Under the pieces are notes generated by a model. The model saw nothing but the letters and a program-made list of their open reading frames with translations. It was not told the origin of the DNA and searched no databases. Below are positions 1 through 12,151 of a stretch of 64,000 nt of DNA, one piece after another; the first letter of the stretch is position 1, and every line of letters starts with the position of its first letter. The DNA comes from Rhytidiadelphus loreus (Eukaryota > Streptophyta > Bryopsida > Hypnales > Hylocomiaceae), in contig OX344763.1 of assembly GCA_947034895.1 (NCBI GenBank), positions 80,619,093-80,683,092 of the forward strand, read 5' to 3'. The position numbers were made by a program, and so were the translations under genes.

Positions 1-277
1 TCGAGATAAAAAATACGGTGTCCCTCGGTGGACAAAAAAAAAGTCTCGTAGTCTAACTCATTACTCTACACAGGACGCAATGAAATTGTATAACACATCT
101 TCTGCGTGACTCAAAAAGAAAAGAGGTGCCCACAAGACGCAAGCTGGGCCAATACGTAAACATGATATGCTGGAGTAATATCCTTTACCCAATGCAGAAG
201 GTAATGCGCACTACACCTTCATGAAATCCAACAATGATGATAGGAGTCTAACCAAAAATTAGAGCATTTCGCATTAC

Positions 278-605
278 CTCTCTCTGGAGTGGTTTCTCTA
301 CTCGATCCTTCTGCATGATCACCAGCATCCTCATCAGGTGTACTTCCGCTTTCGCTGCGGGCTGGGGGGGAACTCTCTGGAAGTCCTTCCCCCATCGTCT
401 CCTCTGCAATTCTGGTAAGGCTAACTAATGGAAGACCCTGAATCGTGCTAACTGATGGTTCTACACCAGCAAATTCTAGGACCCTTGCAGTCTCTCCAGC
501 ATCGGCTATCCTAGCATTTGATCGCAACTCCCTCAGAATCCGAGACTTCTTCAAGCGCTTCGGGTTTGTAAAATACAGAGCTTGTCGTTTTCTTCTCTTT
601 GGCAT
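278..605 (-). CDS. First exon of a small unknown protein (partial)
   Basis: I do not recognise this gene. The reading starts with a basic N-terminus (MPKRRKRQ, then KRLKK) that resembles a nuclear localisation signal, and continues into a Ser/Pro/Glu-rich acidic stretch typical of disordered nuclear proteins. At about 278 the minus strand shows a donor-like AG|GTAATG, so the frame probably ends in an intron and not at the stop near 219. A possible acceptor lies closer to the left edge of the window, but no second exon can be recognised. It could be the end of a mobile-element gene. Coding status is supported only by length and composition. Confidence 0.35.
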
Positions 606-1425
606 TCTAAAGGATGTAGGAATTGATTACCATTTCCACTCCTCGCAATACTAATTACCCTACTCCATTTTATGTATGATAACTGCTAGTCACGTTTTAT
701 TTCAAGTGCAGGCGGCAGAAAGACCTAGTAACTTAGTCCGACGGGGTGTTAAACCCGTCGGACATGCCAATAAACACGAATGATTGCAAGTTTAAAATTC
801 AAGTTACAATTACTCATGGCATCATTCCATTCTTGCGGGCCTCCTTTGAATAATGGATGGACGGTCTCTGGAATTCGTAGGGCTGCCAAGGCTCATTTAA
901 AATGAAGCTGAAAATCATTGAATATTCTGACACATCTATTGACGGTCGACCGCCGGCAGTACAATAAACGGGATGAAATGTAGTTATGGGCCTACAGGCT
1001 CCAAATTACATTTGGAATACTTCAATCTGTTCAAAGAGTGTTTCTCTATTCCATAATAAACATAGGGACTGCGCATACAACCACGCCTACTTTTAACATC
1101 TAGTCTAATTAAATGATTGTAAGTTGTGCATTTAAATATCATCCTAGTTGCAACTACCTACGGATCGTATTGTGTTCACTATAACTGGGAACAAATACTA
1201 ATTGAATAGAACGTGTACCATCAGGCTTGGTTCAGTTCTACATTGCCTTCATGAACGACTACATGGCGGCTTGTCTGGAGTTATGACATGGGCAGATTGT
1301 ATTGACGTAGTCCTAGAACCCTACATTATTTATGCAAGGAATTCAGTACCTACATTTAACTTGTTCCGCATTTTGCACCTCGGTTACAGGTTTGTTGTAT
1401 TGTGTCCTCTTGAGATTAGGTTGCC
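606..1425. other. Non-coding stretch before the Mutator-like gene
   Basis: No credible gene is seen. It holds the 736-763 hairpin and probably the promoter and 5' leader of the gene that starts at 1426. Short open frames here have no protein-like character. Confidence 0.4.
736..763. other. Perfect 10-bp-stem hairpin with the type A motif
   Basis: GTCCGACGGG (736-745) is followed by an 8-base loop and its exact complement CCCGTCGGAC (754-763). The stem contains TCCGACGG, the core of the type A clusters found at 6.2, 9.5, 23.3 and 29.2 kb. It stands alone in AT-rich DNA and is not followed by a T run, so it does not look like a terminator. Confidence 0.6.
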
Positions 1426-3534
1426 ATGGCTACCTCGGTCGTTGCCGTCCCTAATGCGGTTCTAATTCGAGGAGATGGAGCAACAATGCCTATTTCGTTC
1501 GTAGTGGGGGAGGATGGCTTCGCTAGAGTTACTGGATCTCGCTTGGCTTCTAGGTTTCAGATTATGGAAGGTACTTTGCATTTGGATCTGGATGTTATGA
1601 ACCCAGTCTCGAGGCAGGTCTCTCACACTGTAGCGCAGTTGTCATGTGACTCTCTTGGGGGTGAGGTGTGGTCTTTGTCACCCGGAAACTATCGCGTGTA
1701 TGGAATGAAGGACAATGTAGTTGATTCTACAGCTAGACGTGGGATGACATTGGATGTCACCCCAATGCTTCGGAACGTCAAATTAGAACATGTCGACAGT
1801 CCTGTCCTTGTTCTTAGTGATGATTCTGATAGTGATTGCATCCTTCCCACGCCTGATTTCACTGCTCCCGACCTTGTAGGCCCCCCGGTTGAGCGTGCAG
1901 CTTCCGTTCCTGAGTCATGTCCTGCCCGTAGTTCAACTCCATCCATTTGTAAACCTCCCTTGCCAGCTGCTGAGAGTATCATCCACTGCCTACGCCAATT
2001 GAATACCAACAAGGGCGCTAGGTCAATTCTTAGCAAGTTAGATTACAATTCAATTACGATAGAGAAGGTAGAATGTCTACCCCCAGATTTTAATGGCAAT
2101 ATCATTTTTGAGCTCCCTCCAATGGATAAGTATCCGCTATCCACCAAGGCCGATCAGCTGCATGGCATGGATAAAAAGGATGACGGACACGCTTGGACTC
2201 GAACGGCTACTACGCATATCCAATCCTTATCACAACTTTCGTTCCGATTGTCTAATTGCTTGGGACATCTACGATGCACAAATAGTGCTTGCGAATATGT
2301 AAGTCGGCCCAATCGTTTGTCTTTGTCAAATGAAACTGAGTGGGATGGTCTTGCCTCCTCTGTCTTCGTTCCCGGATCGGATCCCCCCTCTAATTCTACT
2401 GTCGTGTGTGCCCTCTGCCTTGTGAAGCCTACTTGCCTAGATAGCTGCCCTGCAAAGATATATTATGTTTACGGCCCAAGTCACATGACCCGTGCATGTA
2501 TTCATCTGGGATTCCATTCACATCCTGTGCGACAAGGAAATTATCGAGAGTCAGATTCCAAACTCCGTAGTCTGATTGGCGAACATGTAGAAAGGACTCC
2601 CTCGGCGACAAACTCTGCCATTGTCCTGGAGGCGACTAAGGAGTACCTAGGCGGAATTCTTTTGTGTCCGGATGGTGTGCCTCAAAAGACTCTAGCAATC
2701 GAGGAACTAATCCCTGTCCTAGACAAATTTAAGCAAATGTCATCTCCGAGTATTCGAAACCAAGTCACCACTTTCCGATACCTCCGTCGTTTTGGAGTCC
2801 TCGATAGCATCACTAAACTGAGAGGGTCTAGCAATTGGGCCTTCATCTAGGAGAACAGGTTTCCAGGACAAGGAGCGGACTCTGACAAGGTCTTCATTTT
2901 CAAAATGGCGGAAGTGGGCGCCGGAAGTGGGGTCGACTTGGTTAGGCGTATGCAACCTGGAGGTGACTTGGAAAACGCATGGATGATGTTCGACCATGTC
3001 AAACGGGTGAAGTTATGGACCACAATGGCTTGTCACGTGTATGACTCTATATACTGCCGAGTCATGACTATTGTTGTTTGCGATATGCAATTTGAAGATG
3101 TGGAAGCTCAGCAAGTGTTCTGGAAGAATCTGAATGCTGTGTCTTCTAAACATGATATTACTAATCCAAATTTTAAAGGGTTCATGGCGGACAGTGCACA
3201 AGCAAACTGGAATGTTGTTCGTATTGTGTACGGCTCTGGTGACTCAACAATCCCCATGGTCAACCGCGAGAGGACTTGCCTTTTTCACTGGACCCAATCA
3301 CTGGAGAAACACACTAAGGCAGATATCAGAGCAGACCTACATGATCAACATCGACGCCTCTGTAAACAGTATAAGAACTCCGCATCATTAGAAGAGGCTC
3401 AGAGTAGGTATTTGGCGGTCCGTGCATGGTGGTTATCATCTGGAGCTTCAACTGATGAAGGACTTCCAAGACTCGACTTATGGCTAGCATTCTGGCATTT
3501 TAGATACCGGCAATGGGGAGGGTTCATGGAATTG

Positions 3535-3715
3535 GTAAGTGCAAGCTTAAGTTGGTTCTTCTCTTTGTTTTGCCCACCCTGCAATCGTCATGCCGATATC
3601 GGCACTACTCCATACATATCGGCACTACTACCAAAGACAAAGTTCCTGCATCTCTTCCTCTCAATTCACCTAATGTTTCATATTCTTGTTCTTCGTTTCA
3701 ACACTCATCATGTAG
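3535..3715 (+). other. Phase-0 intron in the Mutator-like gene
   Basis: The donor GTAAGT begins directly after codon TTG, and the acceptor is TGTAG before GAT. The 181-bp interval is T-rich towards its 3' end, and removing it joins the transposase core to the LAESVHNKW segment without a frame change. This is a standard spliceosomal intron. Confidence 0.8.
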
Positions 3716-3920
3716 GATTGCGTGCAGGACCTTTCACCAACCAAATTGGCCGAAATGCCATCATGTAATTTGGCGGAGTCGGTCCACAACAAGTGGTTGC
3801 AACAGTCAGGCAAAAGAGGGAATGATCTGTATGTTGCTTCCGTCGATGACATGGTCAGAGCATTCATGCAAGTTGTTGCTTACTACCAATTCCTCAAGGG
3901 TGGGAAGCCAGGTACTGGGC

Positions 3921-4141
3921 CACTACAAGAGAAAGGGGTGTTTTAAGTGTGTTTTTAAGTATAGTCCTAGAGATAAGATATTAAATAATGACCTTTATGT
4001 AGATTTTAGTAAAAAATTACTGAAAGTACACATATTTTTAGTAAATTTTTACTAAAAATCTACATAAAAGTCAATGTAAAGGTCATTACTTAATATCTTA
4101 TCTCTAGGACTATACTTAAAACACCCCTTTCTCTTGTAGTG
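3921..4141. mobile_element. CACTA-type foldback MITE (221 bp)
   Basis: The element begins CACTACAAGAGAAAGG and ends with the inverted complement CTCTTGTAGTG. The two halves are complementary over most of their length, giving a near-complete hairpin. It is flanked by a direct repeat GGC at 3918-3920 and 4142-4144. A CACTA terminus with a 3-bp duplication is the signature of the CACTA (En/Spm) superfamily. No coding capacity is present, so it relied on an enzyme supplied elsewhere. It lies in an exon of the transposase gene, and its removal together with one GGC restores the frame. Confidence 0.9.
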
Positions 4142-5400
4142 GGCCATCGAAAGAAGAACTCCGTCTTCGTACAGCCCAACGCACTGCTCAACGCTCCGGA
4201 AATTCAAAGGTTCTTCATGCCGCCCTTGCCAATATGCCTAATGCTGAGGTCTTCTGCACACGTGATCCGCATCTGGAGGGGGAGGAAGTTTTTGTTTCCT
4301 TGAAGCGAAAGGCAGATCTCCCTGTGGGATCAGAATTCGACTCGCACCGCCTTGACAAGATCAGTGTTTCCCGCCCAAGGCGCAAGGCCCAACGACTTGA
4401 TCCGGACATTGTTGATGTCACTATTGAGGATCCACCATTAGAATTCGAACTTGGCTTAGGAGAAGGCACTACTCCCTTACTGAAATCACCATTGACTCAC
4501 TCTCCGGCAATGCATGTCAAATCAGTTCAGGAGACTATTTGCGATGAGCAGCAATGGCATATTGCGAGACTCCCGAGGACGTCTGCAAAGGCTTGCTTTG
4601 CTATGCAGGTGAAGACCAAAAAGAAATGCGTGGCCAGGATTGTGCAGGACAATCGAAGTACAGCTGCCCCTACTTACACCGGATTGATGGACAATTACAA
4701 GAAAGTTAGATTGGAGAAAATGCAGTTCTTCTTCTGCAATGATGACATCAATCGCTGTGTCAATGGAACATGCCGGAAATGGGTAGTTTCTAAACCTATC
4801 GTCCCTGATGTTTGGCCTGTTAAAATGGGCACAAACTTGACAAGGAAAGAGATTCTAAGTCTCAAAAACGCCGGATTCCACCTTATGGAGCGTGTCGAGC
4901 TATCTCCTCGAAAGCTGTTTGGAGAAGCCATTTCTGTAAACTTGGGCGACTATCCTCCTCCTCCAAATCCTTCAGATCACCCCACCAAGCGGTACGGGAA
5001 GAACATTCAGAGGAACCCTGCCGCTCCAACAACGAAGCACCACAACAACTGCGCTTCTGCTTTGTCCATTGTCGGGGAGATCTGTAGTATTCTAATGGTT
5101 CCTCCTCCAGCTCTCGGCTGCATTGTTACATTGGAGTCTAGAAATATTTCTAAGGTATCTAAGTATTTGCTAACGATTGGTCAATTCCCAAGCTGCGACT
5201 GCCCAGCGTTCAAAGACATGTCACAAAAGTCACTGGGCAAGCGAGGAGCATGGACGTATTGTAAGCACCTGTACTACATATTTGTCATTGTTTGTGGGTT
5301 GGATCCCGAGGTCAATATCTTTATGCACGCTCCAAGTTTTAGCTGGATTGAGATAAAACAAGTTCTACAAATTCTGCTACTGAAACACTACGGTGCATAG

Positions 5401-6224
5401 CGAGCATGAATAGTCCTATTACTGCAATGTGATCCTCTCCACTATTTTAAAGAGAAGGCGGTGAGACTTGAAGGGCCACCGCCAGAGTTTGTGCATGCAG
5501 CTTTTGTTGTTTGACTCTCTAAACCCATTTCTGCTGTCGGGACAGACTTCTTTTGCATTCCAAGTGTTTTGGAATCACCCTAAACCCCTGAACCACCAAA
5601 AATCTGTTCCTCTACCACCATAGTAGATGCTCTCTCTCACTCCTCCGCGTTCGTTACCCATCACAAACTCTCCTTAACTTTTGCAATCCCCTAAACAAGA
5701 CGTCGTCACTCTCACTCGGCTTTCCTTCCACTCTTCTTCTCTCTTCAATTCTGAACCACAGATATTATATCTTCTCCCCTCTTCTAACCCCTATCACCAC
5801 GGTTATAGGACCCTGTGACCGATACTTGCGACTTCCGTCTTCTTGATGGTACGTGTACTGACCAAAAAAACTCCTCTACACCATATTCCTACAACCTACT
5901 CCACGGTCATAGGTCCATCATTATTATAAATTTCAGGTGTATCCACCCTTAAAATGTTCTATAACTTTTACTTTATCGCACACATTCCAAAAATTATCTA
6001 ACTTCTAGCGCTCTACGCTCTACGCTCGCATCTCTACGCACGCAAAATAGCAATCCCCGGTGTCATATTTATTTCCAGCAAAATCTTGTATTTCAACTGA
6101 ACCATTTGGTTATGCATTTAAAACTTTATAAGGGCCAAACCAACGCATTTTAAATTTGCTTGGAAATTTTTGAAAACGACTATCGTATAAAAGTACAAGG
6201 TCATTAGATTGAAGCAAGGTTGCC
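5401..6224. other. Non-coding, nothing recognised
   Basis: Pyrimidine-rich stretches occur around 5620-5780. No gene, tandem repeat or element end was found. It may be the 3' flank of the Mutator-like element. Confidence 0.4.
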
Positions 6225-6455
6225 AGGACACCGAGACTCGCGTCCGGATGTCCAGAACCCTTCGGACGTCCGGATTTTTCATTTTTTACTTGGGGTAAAA
6301 AAAAAGTTACCTTGCCCGACGTCGAACGGTTTGTTTGGGGCTTCCGACGGCCAGGTCCGATCTGACGACCTAATCGGACGAGCTAATCGGATATCCTCTT
6401 CGGACGGTCTGATCAGATGGCCACATCCGATCCGACGGCCTGGTCTAACCAAGCC
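6225..6455. repeat. Type A GC-rich motif cluster
   Basis: Many imperfect copies of a TCCGACGGCC-like motif in both orientations (for example GGACGTCCGG, TCCGATCTGACGACC, ATCCGACGGCCTGG) are spaced by about 10-25 bp in otherwise AT-rich DNA. Open frames across it are by-products of the repeat. No gene start follows within 500 bp, unlike most other clusters of this type. Confidence 0.6.
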
Positions 6456-6479
6456 CTTTCCTAACAAAAGTATAATCTA

Positions 6480-6759
6480 TGAGTGAAAAAAATTTAGAAA
6501 TAAAAAATTTAGAAATAAAAAATTTAAATTTTGAAAAATCTTCGTGTTGCCCGGTCTCCCAAGTTTTGAGTTACATGGGCATAACTTTTGTAGAGGGGTA
6601 CTGATTGAGAAAAAAATTATATTTCCACAAAGGTAATCCATTTTTCTATTTTCAAAAAAAGTTTAAGAAAATCAGGAGAAAAATTCAGCCCATAGGTACC
6701 AAGTACCAACCCAAAATCCATTTGTCCCCCCAAAAGACGCTTTGTCTTTTAGCGGTTAA
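6480..6759 (+). mobile_element. Fragment of the TTAA MITE family (right end)
   Basis: The segment GCCCGGTCTCCCAAG ... ATAACTTTTG ... TTCAGCCCATAGG ... GTTAA matches the right half of the complete copies at 17501 and 60989. The right terminus has decayed to AGCGGTTAA. No left end is seen, so the copy is truncated. Confidence 0.6.
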
Positions 6760-7131
6760 AATGAGCTATGAAAAGAAATTGAACCCATTGTTGAACTTCG
6801 GTATACAATAAGTTTTGTTTAGGGTCTCTATTGACAGTCACGAAAATCATTCTAACAAAAAGAAAAAAAAAAAGGTACAAGGTCAAAATACTAAATAGCG
6901 TCAAAATGCACAATGATACTATTTTTGATATTTTTATAGAAATGCCATTTTTTTAATTAACAAGGATTTAGGCCCAAAAATTAATCCATTCTTGTACTTT
7001 AGGGAGTTTGAAATAATCCCCATTCAAACTCATGAAAGTAAATTGACTTCGAAAAAAATTAAAATTCTTAAAAATTTTGTATCGTTTCCAATTGTAGAAT
7101 TCAACACATTTTTATTCTAACCATTTCTTTC

Positions 7132-7535
7132 TTAAGCCCTAAAGGACCAAGCCATTTTTTGGGTTCAAAATCACTGAAAACTGCCATTTCTACTGCGATC
7201 ATTCACGATGTTCTGAAAATGTTTTCTTTGAAAATGAAACCATAAGATCTTGAAGTGAACTTGTATGAGAGGGTGTGGTAAACTTTTTGTGAGTTTTCAC
7301 CATACGGATAGAGAGATATTTGCATTCAAAGTCATTTTTTTTTTTTTTCACTATGCCCCAGAATTTCAGATGCCTTTGACCGCCTCATGCTCAATTTTTT
7401 TGCACTACACACCATAAAGTTAAATTTTTTTCCTATAGGTATTGAAGTTAGGCATATGTATACCAATTTTCAAAGCAATCCAACCTACCCAACACCTCCA
7501 AAAAAATCTTGCAATGCCACAATGTCCCAGATATT
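7132..7535 (+). mobile_element. TTAA MITE, short subfamily, 3' truncated
   Basis: The left end TTAAGCCCTAAAGGACC is followed by the family block ending in GCCATTTCTACTGCGATC. The interior matches the reverse complement of the 13730-14206 copy. Similarity is lost after about 7535, in a block containing AATGCCACAATGTCCCA, so the right terminus is missing. The flanking stretches 6760-7131 and 7536-8021 are AT-rich with nothing recognised. Confidence 0.6.
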
Positions 7536-8021
7536 GACAATGCACTAAGTCATCTTCGAATCAGTTTTCCCACCACATACTTTGAGATATTGAAAATCTG
7601 AACAGTGGATACAAAGACATACTTATATTTGACAAGTAAGAAATTTTTGTTTTGGAAAATTTCAAAATCTGAGATTTCTATGACCTTCTGAAGTTTGAAG
7701 CTACTTGGATGATGGGGTTTATAAAGCTTAAAATGAAAACAATCTCTACACAACCTTGCTAATTGCCACCTCATCATTGAACAACAACAAATAGTGCCCT
7801 TTTCATTCAAGTTATATATATCTTTCATGTGACAATAAATCATAAGTAATACTTACTCAAATACACCGAACTTTCAAAATGTATGATTATCATATTCTAC
7901 ATATATGGTCATACATCCACATTGCATAATTAGGCACTATATAGTGTACACGCATACATCCTCATTCTATATTTACTACATACCTCTATAGTTCTATGCT
8001 ACTATAAAGTACGTTGAATTA

Positions 8022-9518
8022 CTAATATGAATGGCGGAAGTGCTCATCTGGCACAGGCCAATTGTACCTACCGGAAAAGAAATTGATGATGTGAGACAAA
8101 CCACCACGATAATTCGAACCTTCACTGCAAGGCCACTCCATGTATGAGTGAAACATAAGGGCCAAAACGTGGTGACTCAACTTTGTCAGTTCAGCTGATT
8201 CTCGATGCAACTTGTAGTATTCTTCGAACATGCAATCCTTGTTGATGCGTTGAGCGAGTTTACAAACCACATATTTTTTTAATGCACGTGACAGATTTGG
8301 AATGATTGACACGTCTGCATCTCTTTTGTGCACATACGCAATCTTCGGATCCACCCACCACCTCTTTCTCAAAGTCTCGTCCATGTCACTTGCACATGTG
8401 AACGTGTATAAGGACTTCATTGGTTCAGAAGCTACGGTAGTCATGCCCCAATTGCAGACTCCAATGTACACACGTGACTCGTCTTCGGGAAAGTGAAACA
8501 TTACGTTGTCTGGAGAGATGTCATTGTGAAGATGTCCAGAAACGTGCACCGCATTCATGATGTACAACAATGCCCATGCGAGTTGCGTGCGCTTCTTCCT
8601 AAATCGTCCGAGATGGTAAGCTTCAATCAACTCTATCTCTGTTGGCCTCGAATACTGCAACTGAATGCCAATGTTGTCTGGATAATCATTATCCAAGTGC
8701 ATCATGTGCCGTAGTGTTCCGCCATTCCACCAATACGAATACCCTTAATTTGTTGTTCCATGAACTGCAACAAACCGTATATCTCCAGGGTGTGGAATCC
8801 GCACTGCCATTGACTCATTCTGGTGTTCCAATCTCGCAAGATGAGGCTGTGTGCGGTGTTGATTGGATAGCTTTGCTGCGAACTCCCAAAATGCAGCTAT
8901 CCTTAGACACCCTTCAATTCGAACCTTACGAATTGTTGCATATCCACCCTTCATGATTTTTTGGTCTTGAGCAAACACTCGTGCCGTGTCTGGAAGCGCT
9001 ATGAGGTGTTATCTGCCCCGATCTAGTTCAGCCATTCCATTAGTGCTATTCCACCAATCCAAAGATCCTCGTCTGTTACGGCTCTTTACAAACGGCTTGC
9101 ATCGTGCAACAAACAAGTCAGCTTTCAGAATGACTTTACAAAAAGCCTCATCATTTTTATGATGTTGAGAGCTATACCTTCCGAATACCATTGATGCATT
9201 CCACAATGCATCGTGGATCCTATTCTCCAAGAATTTTGGAAAGCCTTTCTTCTCCGTCTCGTGGTGCCATTCCGGAACGCTAAGCGCATTTATCATCAGT
9301 TGCCACATGTCCGCCTTGAATTTTTGTAAGCTCTCCTTGTTGTATCTAACGTATTTGTTGTATAGTGACATCGTGGTTTCCGACGCATAGAAATTGACAA
9401 TCAACTTGATCAAAAATCTCTTGCATGCATTAGAGGGAATGTCCCTACTTGCCTCATTGTGTGAACCTCTTTCGTGCTCCATTGGTTTCCTCTTTGCAGC
9501 CTTCTTTGTTCGTGGCAT
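8022..9518 (-). pseudogene. P1: protein-kinase-like gene with degraded motifs
   Basis: One reading frame runs from MPRTKKAAKRKP (9518) to TAG at 8022, broken by TAA at 9009 and 8745. A helical N-terminal part precedes a kinase-like domain: glycine loop KGGYATIRKV, likely ATP-binding lysine in FAAKLS, catalytic-loop equivalent HNDISPDN, and NWG where active kinases have DFG. The APE equivalent is DPK. The H-x-D-[IL]-S-P-x-N wording recalls FunK1-type kinases, which is an inference. Loss of the metal-binding Asp suggests a pseudokinase even before the stops arose. P2 (47586-51309) is a paralogue with better-kept motifs. A type A cluster lies about 20 bp upstream of the start. Confidence 0.6.
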
Positions 9519-9537
9519 CGGAAATCCAACACCTACG

Positions 9538-9632
9538 ATGCGGCCGACAGATCGGACGGCCCCATGAGGCGGACGGGCTGCCGTGCGACAAATCGGACGG
9601 CGCGGCAGAGTTTATAGAACGGACGGCTCTGA
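9538..9632. repeat. Type A GC-rich motif cluster upstream of P1
   Basis: CGGACGG or a close variant occurs about five times within 95 bp (ATCGGACGGCCCC, GGCGGACGGGC, AATCGGACGGCG, GAACGGACGGCTC). It ends about 20 bp before the P1 start codon on the minus strand, the closest gene-cluster spacing in the window. Confidence 0.65.
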
Positions 9633-10222
9633 TAAATACAATTTTAATCCCTTAACCCTTTACTTCCTAAGATGCCCATTTTGGGCCTCACATTTTTGCA
9701 GCAATTTCGAAGAGTTTATGTAGAAGTACGCAACATCCATATAAACATAAATAATAGTCAATAGTAAATATATAGAGTAGAAATTTTCAAATTTTCCGTA
9801 ATAGGTAGGGAATAGAAAGCCTAGAACCAGAAATAGGAATTAGAGGCTTTACGGAAAACCTTAAATTGTAATTAGGGTTACAATCAGATCTGAAAACCCT
9901 ATCCGGAAACCCTAACCCTAATCCGGAAACCGGAAAGTTCCGGCCGAGTAGGCCCTAGAGCCTAGTCCGGCTAGGGAACTTGCGGGAACGCCAGGCCGAA
10001 AAGCTACTTAACCCTCGCTGTCTCCTTCATTTTTCCTCTTTCTCCGCGTGATTATCGCGATGGCGCTTAGTGAGTGAAAGTGTGGTGAGATAGGAATGCG
10101 TTAGGGAGAGAAGGGCAGGCCGGTGCCGATCGCACCGGAAAGTAGGATAGAAGATTAGCGGAAACTTAGCGGATCAGGCGACGGAAACTTAGCGGAAACA
10201 TTAGCGGAAGTGAGGATAGAGA

Positions 10223-12151
10223 ATGTCGGTGGTTATGGCAGGGCCCAGTGTGCTACGGAAGTCAGGGATCATGGCCCGGATGATCAGTCCGGAAATCCCT
10301 GAGAATCCGGAACACCACCATCAGTTGGAGGACGACTTGACGGATATGGGGTGTCTAGGGTTCTTGAAAAGACCCTGGAACATCCGAAGCGAGGAGATGA
10401 TAGACGAGCTAGTCTACGGCGCTCCGAACCAGTATCACCTGACCGTTAGGGGTCGTCCAAAGTCCTGGACAACAGAGATATGGGCCAGAGTCTATTTCGC
10501 GTCCACTAGAGGATCCGGATGAGCCGGCCGGATGGAGAAATTCACCGCAGATAGGTTCCGGAACCCGGCGGATCCGAAGGAGGGTTTCACCGCGTCTGAC
10601 TGCCGGAACCCTAGGGATCTGAAACTCCTAGAATTTCTCAGCCCGATCTTGTATCCGGAAAAGCCCAGACGGATTACAGTTACCCTGGCAAATACAGTCT
10701 TTGGAGCTCTAGGGGAAAGAGGGAAACCGGCCCCTAGACCAGTTAGCTGGGGGTTCATTATCCAGTCGATAGTGGATAAGCTTTCCGGAAACCTGGTGGG
10801 AAAGAAATCAAGTCCCATCAGTCTGTACCTCCTCCACTTGTACCACAAGCAGGAGGTACTCAGCAGTCCGGAAGACATCATCTACCGGCAGGGAGATAGC
10901 CTGCTACGGTACGGTCTTCCTCCGGATTCGGATCCGACAGATGAGGAGCCGGAAGAGGAGGAAAAGCCAGAACTAGAGCATGACTCACCGGACAGGCACG
11001 ACTCCCGCCGGAAGAGCATGGACCCGGAATCAAGAGGGAAGAGCCAGCTTCCGGACCCTGTTCCATCCCGGAACACTGATCCGGATTTAGATATCTTCGA
11101 GTCGACAATCTCCTGGCTGCGGAGTCAGAAGGCATCAAACGACCGGATGGCCACTCTGATCCGGAGAGTCTGCACGGTATTGAAGGTAGCGGACGAGACG
11201 GAGATCGTGGAGGCAATCAAGAGCAGACCGGATCCGGAGATGATTCGCCTGCTGGAGGGACGGATCCGAGCAGTGGAGGCGGAACGCGATCATCTTCACA
11301 ATCGCGCAACATGGGCAGAGAGGGAGATGAACACCGCCAACAAATGCGCGACGGATGCGACGGAGCTGGTCCGGAAGCTGAGGGACCTCATCGACCCTCC
11401 AGCGGATATCATCACTAGATCCGCGCTCTGGAACAACCAGATGACCCGGGAAGGTCATATTTCCGGAACCGAGGTTGTAAAGATCTTGGTAGAGTTTGAG
11501 GCGCGGATCGAGGTCGCATTGAAGGAGATGCGCCAATTGGTCGGCCACTTCGATCCGCTCAGTGGATTGGACGCCTCGCTATTTCTGGAAATACCCGGAG
11601 GAGAGTTCCAGGAGACAACACAGCTCAACCTGGGAGCACGATCGTCGGCCCAGCAAGCACCCGGAAGATCCTCGGTGTAGAAGGAAATTACGGATGGGAG
11701 GAGGATTCCGGATCCGGTTTTGACGCCCCGGAACACTTCGGTAAACCTCTTCCCACCCATTCCAAATGCCACTACAGAAGTAACGGCGATGACGGAGGAT
11801 CCGGTTGGGATTCAGAATCCGGCCCTAACCCATCCGGAGGAGTTCACACACATGCAGCAGTAGACTCCTCCACGGCCACCACCATCGACCCCCATCGAGA
11901 TCATTGACCTGGAGAAGAAGAAGGCCACTCGACGGAAGGTCAGCAGCGATCCGGAGGAGGTTCTCGAGTCAGATGAAGAGGAGGCAGTAACGAACTCGTC
12001 TTCCGAGTCGGAGTATGCGGAGACGGATCCGGGTCCGCCAAGGACCCGATCCGCAACGAAGTCCACCCCGCCGAAGCAGATCCGGCCGAAGGCACCAACG
12101 CGGATTTCGAAGGGCGGAACGTCGGCGAAGAAGGCGCGGAAGGGTAAATGA
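10223..12151 (+). pseudogene. LTR-borne ORF, unit 1 (unknown protein, ~640 codons)
   Basis: I do not recognise the protein family. A single frame runs from ATG 10223 to TGA 12149, broken only by TGA at 10520 and TAG at 11678 and 11861. In order: an N-terminal globular part (MGCLGFLKRPWNI, YGAPNQYHLTVRGRP), a second conserved block (SPILYPEKPRRITVTLANT), an acidic Glu/Pro/Asp linker, a long charged probable coiled coil (about 11100-11560), another acidic region and a basic tail KKARKGK. The copy in unit 2 has the same order and the same basic end (KKQRKGK), which shows that the frame continues past the internal stops. Codon use is GC-rich with many CCGGA, unlike the surrounding AT-rich genes. 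A retroelement accessory or Gag-like protein is possible but unproven. Confidence 0.6.

Larger units (their letters stand above)
1426..5400 (+). pseudogene. Mutator-like (MULE) transposase gene, interrupted
   Basis: This gene encodes a cut-and-paste transposase of the Mutator-like type. The N-terminal part has a predicted SUMO-interaction-like patch (VLVLSDDSDSD, 1801-1840) and a Cys/His region (C-x4-C, later C-x2-C, ending in HLGFHSHPV near 2510-2530) resembling the GCM/WRKY/FLYWCH zinc folds found in such elements. The catalytic core shows D in HVYDSIYC, D in MADSAQAN, C-x2-H-W in CLFHWTQ, and E in LAESVHNKW. A SWIM zinc finger (CDC...CKH, about 5195-5270) is at the C-terminus. There is one in-frame TAG at 2848, an intron at 3535-3715 and a 221-bp MITE at 3921-4141. 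Leaving out the intron and the MITE gives one continuous frame to 5400. It is a recently decayed copy; terminal inverted repeats for the whole element were not found. Confidence 0.8.
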
